Below, one piece after another: positions 1 through 6,220 of a DNA stretch of 7,051 bases. The position numbers were made by a program, and so were the translations under genes. Location: contig JAEORG010000448.1 in NCBI GenBank assembly GCA_016841005.1, positions 1 to 7,051 of the forward strand, in the 5' to 3' direction. The notes beneath the pieces are model-generated. The model was given only the letters and a program-made list of their open reading frames with translations. It was not told the origin of the DNA and searched no databases. This stretch comes from Candidatus Thorarchaeota archaeon. Lineage in GTDB: Archaea > Asgardarchaeota > Thorarchaeia > Thorarchaeales > Thorarchaeaceae. The stretch's first letter is position 1, and the number at the start of each line of letters is the position of its first letter.

Positions 1-25
1 ATCACTATGCTTGAGTAGATTCGGA

Positions 26-33
26 GAGGAGAT
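26..33 (+). promoter_or_regulatory. Shine-Dalgarno site deciding the ATG at 41
   Basis: GAGGAGAT pairs well with the 3' end of 16S rRNA. Its GGAG core (28-31) ends 9 nt before the ATG at 41. This favours that ATG over the in-frame TTG at 11, which would put ten charged residues before the signal peptide. No TATA box can be recognised in the 25 bases to the left, so the promoter probably lies outside the window. Confidence 0.75.
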
Positions 34-40
34 TAGAAAA

Positions 41-2485
41 ATGAAACATAAGATAATTTCAGGAATCTTCTGCTCATTGCTCATTATACTGCTTGTTGCT
101 CCTATGATGTCAATTTCAGTACCTATTACTGTAATGGCTAATTCACCTATGAACGGATCAACAACTGCTATGCAGGGACCTCCTGTAGAAATGAGAATCA
201 ATGTGTATGAGGATGAATCGGTTACCTCAAATCATACTGACACAAATTACGATGGCTATCTTGCATATGGTGGAGTATGGGTAGGATTAGAGGATACTGA
301 TGGATGGGCTAGGTCATGGCTAAAGTATGACTTATCTCCTATTCAGAATGATGTGGGAATTCTCAGTGCAACACTGAATCTATATGCTCGGGCGGAATGG
401 AATGCTTCCACAGGTATGCCTATTGGCATCTACTATTCAGCCAATGATTCTTGGACTGAGGAAACAATTACTTGGGGAAATCAGCCTGACTTTGCAGCTT
501 CTCCAACAGACGTAATTGACGCCCCACTTGGTGAGGATCTTATCCAAATCGACAACTGGTACCAATTTGATGTCACAGGTGATGTCATCGCATCTTATTC
601 GGGAGACAAAATGGTTTCATTAGTTCTCAAACAAGTAGAAGAAACAGGTCATGATGAAACATGGAAGTATTTCGAAGAGAAGGACTACTCTTGGACAAAT
701 TCGACCTTTCTAAAAATCACCTATCAGTCTCCTGCAGCTGAAGGTTTAGCTGTTGAGGGATTCACATCGTCTCCACACATCGATTACATTCAGAATGATA
801 CTCCTACACTTAGCTGGGAATTCCTTGGTTCAGGCTCTGGAGCTGCTCAAAGAGATTATGAGTTAGAAGTTTGGGATAATGAGTTCTTCAATGACACATT
901 GCTCTATGAAGACCGGAGAGGTGAGTCGTACACAGTTTATGATTCAAGCACTATTTCCAACATCCGACCGTTCTCTACAGATAATGAGATGAGATGGCAA
1001 ACTAAATATGAATCAACGATGTTCTCCCAAGGTGGTCTGATCGATAAGCTCTATTTCAGAGTTTCAGCACTCGCAGGCACTGCAGTTTTTGAGGATCTTA
1101 TCATCAACATGGTAAATCATCCTACGAACGTTGATTTGACAGATGATTTCGATGCAAACTTTGGGGACGAAGAAGTAATCACTGTATTGAATCGGGATGT
1201 CTATGAGGCACATGTCGATAATCAATGGCTGGAGTTCGATATCGAGAATAACTTCGTTCTGAATGGACTCACTAGTCTAATCATTGAGATTCGTTTTATG
1301 AACAATACTGGCAGTCAATTGATTTCTCCTGTGACAGACGCACTTTCTGATGAAGCGACGGTAGCATATACGCATGGTCTTAGTGCATATACCGCCCAAA
1401 CAGCTGACTGGGTGTACAATAGAACTCATGGTCTGAAGTTGGAGTTTTCCAGTGTTCCAGTCATAGAGTTCAATGATATGATAGGCAACTACTATCCCTT
1501 TGCAGCTGATAGAGGTGAGGATGGTAGATATCAACAAATGTACAATTCATCACTACTAAATGAAACTGGAGTCATTGACTCTTTGTACATTCCAATGGCC
1601 ACCCTTGCCAATTATTCGGTATTTGAAAACTTTCTTGTTCGTATGGTGGAAACACCTCATGAAGGTGCTCTGAGTCACACTGACATGGATAATAACTTCG
1701 GAGGAATGACTCCCACAACGGTCATTGACAGTTCTCTATTCACAATCTACAATACTGGAAGGATAGCGATACTGAGGTTGCAAACACCTTTTGTTTACAC
1801 AGGAGAGCACAATCTGCTGATTGATTTCCAATGGGACAACTTGGTTGCTGGTGGTTTCACTGTACATCGGAGTTTGGATGAAGGAGGTTACAGAGCATAT
1901 AATCTAACAGATGGCACCAATCTAGCTGCGAATGACACACGTGGCATCGATCTTCATGTTGGATTCGTGCATTCTGAAAGTGAAGTAATTTATGATGGCA
2001 CCGCTTTGACCAACGCGACCGAGTACTTCTGGCGAGTGCGTGTTTGTGATGGAACTGGTGTTTGGGGTGAATGGACTAGTCAAAGCTTCAAGTATGAGGT
2101 CTTGACATCAGCACCTGAATGGAATGGTTTGGTCTTCGATCCCAATCCCGGAATCACAAATCAGGAGGTTGATGTTTCTTTGACTGTAACGTACTTCCTT
2201 GGCATCAACCAGGTGATTTTAGAAATCGATGGTAGTAACCACTCCATGTCTGCTGTTGGTGATGACTATTCATACACGTGGACTCCTACTGAGAGTGGAA
2301 ACTACACATATACAATCTACATGGAAAGCACGATTGGTACTTGGACCACTACTAGTGGAGTATTCCAGGTTGTAGATGGGTCTCTAATACCAGGTCTCGA
2401 CAACATGATACTATTCCTCATCCTGATAGGCGTCCTCATCCTTATTGTGATTGTAGTAGCCTGTAGGGGTAAGAAGAAGAAGTAA
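41..2485 (+). CDS. Secreted, membrane-anchored surface protein with DNRLRE/CBM96-like, split Fn3-like and Ig-like domains
   Basis: Large cell-surface protein of 814 residues; its ligand is unknown. Residues 1-33 form a signal peptide (MKHK, hydrophobic core, likely cleavage after V-M-A33). Residues ~51-231 match the DNRLRE/CBM96-like beta-sandwich: an R-S-W-L-K-Y-D-L strand at 91-98, then SATLNLY, W138-T-E-E-T-I-T-W145 and W173-x-x-F-D-V-T. Such domains usually occur in secreted carbohydrate-associated proteins. Residues 254-306 resemble the first half of an Fn3 domain (PTLSWEF, YELEVWD) and 644-688 the second half (EYFWRVRV, GVWGEW). Between them lie two homologous modules. Residues ~690-778 look Ig-like. 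M789-C808 is a transmembrane helix followed by R-G-K-K-K-K, giving an outside-facing ectodomain. I counted about 17 N-glycosylation sequons by eye. The frame is open to the left edge with a TTG at 11, but the ATG at 41 has a Shine-Dalgarno motif 9 nt upstream and begins the signal peptide. The protein carries no catalytic motif I recognise; binding or adhesion is inferred. Confidence 0.88.
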   Translation: MKHKIISGIFCSLLIILLVAPMMSISVPITVMANSPMNGSTTAMQGPPVEMRINVYEDESVTSNHTDTNYDGYLAYGGVWVGLEDTDGWARSWLKYDLSPIQNDVGILSATLNLYARAEWNASTGMPIGIYYSANDSWTEETITWGNQPDFAASPTDVIDAPLGEDLIQIDNWYQFDVTGDVIASYSGDKMVSLVLKQVEETGHDETWKYFEEKDYSWTNSTFLKITYQSPAAEGLAVEGFTSSPHIDYIQNDTPTLSWEFLGSGSGAAQRDYELEVWDNEFFNDTLLYEDRRGESYTVYDSSTISNIRPFSTDNEMRWQTKYESTMFSQGGLIDKLYFRVSALAGTAVFEDLIINMVNHPTNVDLTDDFDANFGDEEVITVLNRDVYEAHVDNQWLEFDIENNFVLNGLTSLIIEIRFMNNTGSQLISPVTDALSDEATVAYTHGLSAYTAQTADWVYNRTHGLKLEFSSVPVIEFNDMIGNYYPFAADRGEDGRYQQMYNSSLLNETGVIDSLYIPMATLANYSVFENFLVRMVETPHEGALSHTDMDNNFGGMTPTTVIDSSLFTIYNTGRIAILRLQTPFVYTGEHNLLIDFQWDNLVAGGFTVHRSLDEGGYRAYNLTDGTNLAANDTRGIDLHVGFVHSESEVIYDGTALTNATEYFWRVRVCDGTGVWGEWTSQSFKYEVLTSAPEWNGLVFDPNPGITNQEVDVSLTVTYFLGINQVILEIDGSNHSMSAVGDDYSYTWTPTESGNYTYTIYMESTIGTWTTTSGVFQVVDGSLIPGLDNMILFLILIGVLILIVIVVACRGKKKK
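191..733 (+). other. DNRLRE/CBM96-like domain coding region
   Basis: This segment encodes residues ~51-231 of the first surface protein. Family hallmarks seen are the opening E-D-E-S-V-x-S followed by N-Y-D-G-Y, the R-S-W-L-K-Y-D-L strand, SATLNLYA, a W-T-E-E-T-I-T-W-x-N-Q-P segment, the W-x-x-F-D-V-T strand and a closing FLKITYQS strand. DNRLRE domains are known from secreted archaeal and bacterial proteins, including disaggregatase-related proteins of methanogens. A sugar-binding role is inferred from the family and cannot be read from residues here. Confidence 0.75.
959..1969 (+). repeat. Two tandem copies of a ~165-residue beta-rich module within the surface protein
   Basis: Copy 1 covers about 959-1450 (residues 307-470) and copy 2 about 1487-1969 (residues 483-643), an offset of 171-178 residues. 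Shared landmarks in the same order are N-x-x-P-F, R-[WY]-Q-x-x-Y-x-S, G-x-I-D-x-L-Y, L-A, V-F-E, M-V, N-F-G, T-V, a hydrophobic strand ending in [ND]-L-L-I-[DE]-like residues, and a closing N-x-T-x-G-x-x-L. The match is evident in protein but not as a long DNA repeat, so the duplication is old. I do not know a family name for the module. Confidence 0.75.
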
Positions 2486-2498
2486 CAACGAGGAGTCT

Positions 2499-2544
2499 AG
2501 CATCAAGATGTAATCTTGATGCTGATTCCCTCCTTATTTTTCTT
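2499..2544. terminator. Hairpin with T-rich tract between convergent genes, probable terminator
   Basis: A perfect 11-bp inverted repeat, AGCATCAAGAT at 2499-2509 and ATCTTGATGCT at 2513-2523, has a 3-nt GTA loop. It starts 14 bp after the first gene's TAA. AGGAG at 2491-2495 and CTCCT at 2530-2534 can form a lower 5-bp stem across an internal loop. TTATTTTTCTT at 2534-2544 follows on the plus strand. Read on the minus strand, the hairpin is followed by a pyrimidine-rich stretch running into the lysine codons of the first gene. Position between two stop codons and the shape suggest a terminator, possibly for both genes. Archaeal termination depends mainly on T tracts, so the hairpin may instead stabilise 3' ends. 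Confidence 0.7.
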
Positions 2545-2564
2545 GTATAAACTGGGAATTCAAC

Positions 2565-3650
2565 TTACTTCAAGAGACTTCTAGTTCTTTCAATTGATTC
2601 CTTTGCTTCTGAAATGATCCTCTCAATAACCTCGTTGACTGTTGGTAGGTCATTGATACGACCCACGCACTCACCTCCAAACATCAATGCTGTTTCAGAT
2701 TTAGCGTCAATGAGATCTTCAAAACCATCTCGTTCAAGCTTCAGGATCTCTTCGTTTGATTCAACTGGTTCGCCAAGATAGAACCTTGGAACATCATCAA
2801 GAGTCTGTTCAACTATTCTCTCAGCACGTTGATTTCTCACGAACCTCATAGGACCAAAGAGACCCCTGCCAGTGAGAGTCTGTCTTTCTTCTCTTTCAAT
2901 TATAGCATCTTTCCATGTCTGTTCAAAATCACTCTCTTGTGTCGCAATAAAACGGGTACCCATCTGGATCCCTTTTGCACCGAGTGTCAATGCTGCAGCC
3001 AATGTTGCACCATCACAGAATCCTCCTGCTGCAACGACTGGAGTCTTGACTGCCTTCGCTACCGCTGGAACCAAGACCATGGAATGCACTGGGTCCCATG
3101 AAACATGAGCTCCTCCTTCATGCCCTGAAGCAACGATGATATCTGCACCAGCAACCTCGGCTTTCTTTGCGTGATAGACCGAAGGAACAACATGGATCCA
3201 TGTAAGACCATGCTTCTTTACCTCAGCCCATGGCTTTGGATTTCCGGCTGATGTCACAATCACACGTAATGAGCGTTCTATGTCTGAATCTGCTTCTCGT
3301 GCTGCAATAGTTTCTTCAACGAACATCTGCGATGCAAGAAGGAATTCAGCAGCAACAGGGACATTCACTCCAAAGACTCCTTTCTTCTGCTGGACATTCC
3401 TTGCAACATTCTCGATTGACTTTCTAAGAATCACCTTGGGAGGATCTGTTCCGAATAATCTGACAGCATCCACTGGTGCTGCATCAGGAAGCAGGGTTGC
3501 AGCCATTCCAATACTGCTGATTATTCCAAGTGCTCCCGCATTTGCTACCGCGCTTGCTAGAGCCTCGGTCTTATAGGGGCCCATTCCCCCTTGAAGAATT
3601 GGATACTGAATTCTTAGGATATCGCAGATTTCTGTATGGAGATATGACAT
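2565..3650 (-). CDS. Nitronate monooxygenase-family FMN-dependent enzyme
   Basis: Cytosolic TIM-barrel flavoprotein of 361 residues. Known members oxidise alkyl nitronates such as propionate 3-nitronate with oxygen; relatives include FabK enoyl-ACP reductases. Visible motifs are Y16-P-I-L-Q-G-G-M at the N-terminus, F-G-V-N near 93-96, A174-S-G-H-E-G-G-A-H182 matching the family's G-x-E-x-G-x-H segment with its conserved, usually catalytic His, and V-V-A-A-G-G-F (205-211) followed by Q-M-G-T-R-F (229-234), the FMN-phosphate region. The C-terminal G-x-I-x-D-[IL]-P-x-V-x-E-I-I-like helix is also typical, and length is normal for the family. I chose the ATG at 3650 over the TTG at 3662 because the protein then starts like its relatives and a TATA-like box lies about 28 bp upstream. 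It is convergent with the first surface gene and follows the beta-helix gene by 63 bp. The exact substrate is not certain from sequence, and no neighbour suggests a pathway. Confidence 0.88.
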   Translation of the reverse strand: MSYLHTEICDILRIQYPILQGGMGPYKTEALASAVANAGALGIISSIGMAATLLPDAAPVDAVRLFGTDPPKVILRKSIENVARNVQQKKGVFGVNVPVAAEFLLASQMFVEETIAAREADSDIERSLRVIVTSAGNPKPWAEVKKHGLTWIHVVPSVYHAKKAEVAGADIIVASGHEGGAHVSWDPVHSMVLVPAVAKAVKTPVVAAGGFCDGATLAAALTLGAKGIQMGTRFIATQESDFEQTWKDAIIEREERQTLTGRGLFGPMRFVRNQRAERIVEQTLDDVPRFYLGEPVESNEEILKLERDGFEDLIDAKSETALMFGGECVGRINDLPTVNEVIERIISEAKESIERTRSLLK

Positions 3651-3673
3651 AATCACCTTCAAGGAAGAAAGAT

Positions 3674-3685
3674 GGATATAAGTTT
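3674..3685 (-). promoter_or_regulatory. Archaeal TATA-like box for the nitronate monooxygenase gene
   Basis: Read on the minus strand the sequence is AAACTTATATCC, with a purine stretch where a BRE would sit. The box centre (~3678) is about 28 bp from the A of the ATG at 3650. Archaeal transcription usually starts 25-27 bp past the box centre, so it would begin at about 3651-3653 and give an mRNA with almost no leader. AAGGTGAT just before the ATG looks like a Shine-Dalgarno motif but sits too close to serve well. Confidence 0.55.
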
Positions 3686-3713
3686 GATAGAAGAGTTAGA
3701 ACCACAATTGGGA

Positions 3714-6206
3714 CTAACCAGCTTTATGTTTTCGAAGGTAAATGATACTTGAGATAATAGCAATTCCTATTACTGCCGCACAGAGTATACTGATTATCAA
3801 TAGTGTCGCAAAGGAATTCTCCACTACTGTTACTTGAAGCGAACCATTGAGCACATTGCCACTAAAATCGGTCACAGTTATTTCCAAATTATATTCTCCT
3901 GGTGCGAGAATACCATTACTGGAAATCTGGCCTTCTTCAGAAATCGAAAAATGCTCTGTATCGTTCACCATCCAAGTTTGAATTCCTCCCAAATCCCACG
4001 CTGAAACTGTATAATTCAAGGATTCACCAAATATAATTTCTTGATTGGTTGGCGAGTTTATCCAAATGGGTGCGAGTGTATCTGAAATTTCTATGATCAA
4101 ATCACAGGAAAGAATGTTTCCACTTGTATCATTTACTAAAACTTTCAGATGATATTGTGCAACTTGCAGGTTCGTATTATTTACAACATAACCATTACTA
4201 CTGATGCTGAAATTCTCCAAATCATCCAGCCACCAGATATCAATACCAACAATATCTTCAGCGATATATCGAATTCTAAAGCTCGAACCTAATTCACCTG
4301 TCACATTTGTTGGTGCTAAAATCCATTCAGGTGATGTTGTGTCTTGTGCTTGAACTGAGATTATACATGACAGATAATTGCCATATGGATCATAGGCACG
4401 TATCTCAAGTGCGTATTCCCCTGGAGGTGTGATGCCTATCGCAAAGAGATATCCATAGCTGCCAATCTGGAAATACTCAGATTCATTCGTCCACCAGTGA
4501 CTTATTCCAGATAAATCAGTTGCATTGAAATGTGCAATAACAGATTCTCCGCATTCGAAAATATAGATGTCTGCAGGAGTAAGAATCCAGTTGGGTGAAG
4601 TTGAATCTACTACTTCGACTTTTAGGATGGATGTTGATACTTGCCCATGTGTATCATTCACAGATATCTCGAGAATATATTCTCCCACATTCAGTGAAGT
4701 TGCATTGGTTAACAATCCGTTTTCATCAATTGCAAAGTCTGTGTTGTTAACACTCCAAATCTCTATGCCCGCAAGATCAGTTGCATTATAATCAATTTCT
4801 ATCGAATCACCAAATTCAATTTGATAGTAATTAGTTGGCGAGTCAAAAATTGGTGCGATTGTGTCAATAACTGATACAAGTAACAAGCCTGTCCGAATGA
4901 ATCCCTTTGTATCATTAACATTGATACTAATATGAAATCTGCCAATTTCAAGAGGTGTGCTATTGAATAAATCTCCAGTCATACTTATTTGAAATGTCGT
5001 TGACCAGTTAATCCACCATCTGCTAATTCCAGATGGATCTGTTGCGTTTATATCATAGAAAAGCCCTTCTCCAAATTCCAATACTATGTTTGATAGTGGC
5101 TCTTTCCATTCTGGAGGGCTGATGTCTACCACCTCGATATAGAGTTCTGTAGAAATCCAGTTGCTATATGTGTCATTAACATACACACGTAATCCATAGC
5201 TTGTTGATTCAGGAAGGTATGTATTGTTGATGATTATACCTTCAGCATTGATGGAGAATGAGGATGTATCATTCAACCACCAAGAATCTATACCTGCATA
5301 AGAAGTGACATTCATCCTGAGTACAAAATACTCGTCCAATCTCGCTGTTTGATTGTCAAGGATATCTATCCAAAAAAGAGGAGGTATCGTTGGGGGCAGC
5401 ATCATAGGTGACAAATCAAGGTTATTTGCATCGCCTGCAATTTCATATGGAGAGTCTCCAATGCCATTTCTTGGAGTTGTATCATATCCTGAATAGTCAC
5501 TCCAAAAGTTCATCTCGAACAGATTGGTTTTTAGCTCAAAGTCATCTTGTGCGTTGTAAGAATTCACATCGAAAGTATTGCATTTGACTAAATTGGAATG
5601 TGATGTTGCATCCATGAATATACCATATCTAGAATTTCGTGAAATTGTATTGTTTTGGATATTGTTCTCACTGCTGTATGTCGTTACACGGACGCCATCC
5701 AAATTATCTCGAATTAAATTCAGTGATACATTGATATTTGAGGACCATGCCAGATAAACTCCCGCTTCTGAATTCTTCTTTATTGTATTATTCTGAATCT
5801 CTCCGTTTGTCGTATTGGATAGTATTATACCATAACCTAAGGATCCTCCGATAACTGTACAATTCTCAATTCTGAAAAATGCTCTAGTGTTACTAATTCT
5901 TATGCAATTGCCTGAAACTCCTGTCAGATTTATTATCATATTAGATAATAAATAGGGGTCTCCTTCAGATCCAGTTCCTGTCCAGTCTGATCCCGGTTCA
6001 GAGAAATCTGAATCACCAACAATTGTCACTGAGGATAGAGAGAAATCTCTCATTTGACCTTCTACTTGACGCACATCTATGTTGGGTTCAAATCCCGTCT
6101 CAGAAAAAATGACAAAGAACTGCCCCGATACAAGAATCATCAAAATAAACAGCATCTGAGCTATTTTCTTAGTATAAATACAATTGAAGAGGGAACCCCT
6201 ATTCAC
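3714..6206 (-). CDS. Membrane-anchored surface protein: NosD-like beta-helix head on six Ig/cadherin-like repeats
   Basis: An 830-residue exported protein. Residues ~13-36 form a signal peptide or anchor after K-K. Residues ~55-270 are a right-handed parallel beta-helix with I-x-N-N-T-I-type turns (GEIQNNTIKKNSEAGVYL, NNIQNNTISRNSRYGIFM), closed by the NosD-type ending N-F-W-S-D-Y...G-I-G-D-S-P-Y-E-I. Residues 275-797 are six tandem ~87-residue beta-sandwich repeats. A800-L824 is a transmembrane helix followed by R-K-H-K-A-G. I count about 28 N-glycosylation sequons, 22 of them in the repeats. The start is GTG with a strong Shine-Dalgarno motif 5 nt upstream. The gene lies 14 bp after the upstream surface gene, so co-transcription is likely. 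Beta-helices of this kind often bind or cleave polysaccharide, but I see no catalytic residues, and there is no copper-operon context to support a NosD role. An adhesin or envelope component is the best inference. Confidence 0.87.
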   Translation of the reverse strand: MNRGSLFNCIYTKKIAQMLFILMILVSGQFFVIFSETGFEPNIDVRQVEGQMRDFSLSSVTIVGDSDFSEPGSDWTGTGSEGDPYLLSNMIINLTGVSGNCIRISNTRAFFRIENCTVIGGSLGYGIILSNTTNGEIQNNTIKKNSEAGVYLAWSSNINVSLNLIRDNLDGVRVTTYSSENNIQNNTISRNSRYGIFMDATSHSNLVKCNTFDVNSYNAQDDFELKTNLFEMNFWSDYSGYDTTPRNGIGDSPYEIAGDANNLDLSPMMLPPTIPPLFWIDILDNQTARLDEYFVLRMNVTSYAGIDSWWLNDTSSFSINAEGIIINNTYLPESTSYGLRVYVNDTYSNWISTELYIEVVDISPPEWKEPLSNIVLEFGEGLFYDINATDPSGISRWWINWSTTFQISMTGDLFNSTPLEIGRFHISINVNDTKGFIRTGLLLVSVIDTIAPIFDSPTNYYQIEFGDSIEIDYNATDLAGIEIWSVNNTDFAIDENGLLTNATSLNVGEYILEISVNDTHGQVSTSILKVEVVDSTSPNWILTPADIYIFECGESVIAHFNATDLSGISHWWTNESEYFQIGSYGYLFAIGITPPGEYALEIRAYDPYGNYLSCIISVQAQDTTSPEWILAPTNVTGELGSSFRIRYIAEDIVGIDIWWLDDLENFSISSNGYVVNNTNLQVAQYHLKVLVNDTSGNILSCDLIIEISDTLAPIWINSPTNQEIIFGESLNYTVSAWDLGGIQTWMVNDTEHFSISEEGQISSNGILAPGEYNLEITVTDFSGNVLNGSLQVTVVENSFATLLIISILCAAVIGIAIISSIIYLRKHKAG
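3816..5384 (-). repeat. Six tandem ~87-residue Ig/cadherin-like repeats
   Basis: Repeat starts are near residues 275, 364, 451, 537, 625 and 712; the marker proline recurs at 276, 365, 452, 538, 626 and 713, a period of 86-89. Consensus features are [SA]-P-x-W at the start, F-G-[ED]-S, N-A-T-D-x-x-G-I-x-x-W-W-x-N-D-T, F-x-I-x-x-x-G, N-x-T-x-L-x-x-G-x-Y-x-L-x-I-x-V-N-D-T-x-G-N and a final I-x-V-x-D-[ST]. The ending resembles He_PIG/cadherin-like domains. Such arrays usually form extended stalks. Repeat 4 carries C552 and C614; repeat 5 has only the equivalent of C614 (C701). Confidence 0.85.
5397..6044 (-). other. NosD-like right-handed beta-helix coding region
   Basis: This segment encodes residues ~55-270 of the 830-residue protein. 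It begins with G-S-E-G-D-P-Y-L-L-S-N-M-I-I, the usual lead-in where a point-of-entry phrase precedes the coils, then about six coils with N-N-x-I/N-x-T-x-x-x-N turns. It ends in the N-F-W-S-D-Y-S-G-Y-D cap common to NosD-family and related archaeal surface beta-helix proteins. Asn ladders in the turns are typical of this fold. Confidence 0.78.
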
Positions 6207-6211
6207 TGCAA

Positions 6212-6218
6212 CTCCTCC
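6212..6218 (-). promoter_or_regulatory. Shine-Dalgarno site deciding the GTG start at 6206
   Basis: On the minus strand GGAGGAG lies 5 nt before the GTG at 6206-6204. It sits inside the 14-bp gap after the upstream gene's TAA (6223-6221). The nearest downstream ATG, which encodes M18 inside the hydrophobic segment, has no comparable site and would remove the K-K start of the signal peptide. This favours GTG and translation from a shared mRNA. Confidence 0.75.
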
Positions 6219-6220
6219 AA

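Noticed and set aside
1277..1537. Minus-strand open frame inside the first surface gene
   Set aside because: It is antisense to the conserved tandem modules, and its translation is rich in Cys, Ile and Arg without any domain pattern.
2829..3576. Open frames on the plus strand opposite the flavoenzyme gene
   Set aside because: They overlap a gene with clear family motifs, and their translations are Ser/Cys/Ala-rich with no recognisable domain, Shine-Dalgarno site or promoter.
4567..4791. Plus-strand open frame opposite the repeat array
   Set aside because: It is antisense to repeats 3 and 4, which are clearly coding, and has no start signal.
5397..6044. A copper-handling NosD function for the beta-helix protein
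   Set aside because: Only the fold and its closing motif match. No nitrous oxide reductase or copper ABC transporter genes are near, and the long stalk with a membrane anchor fits a surface protein better.
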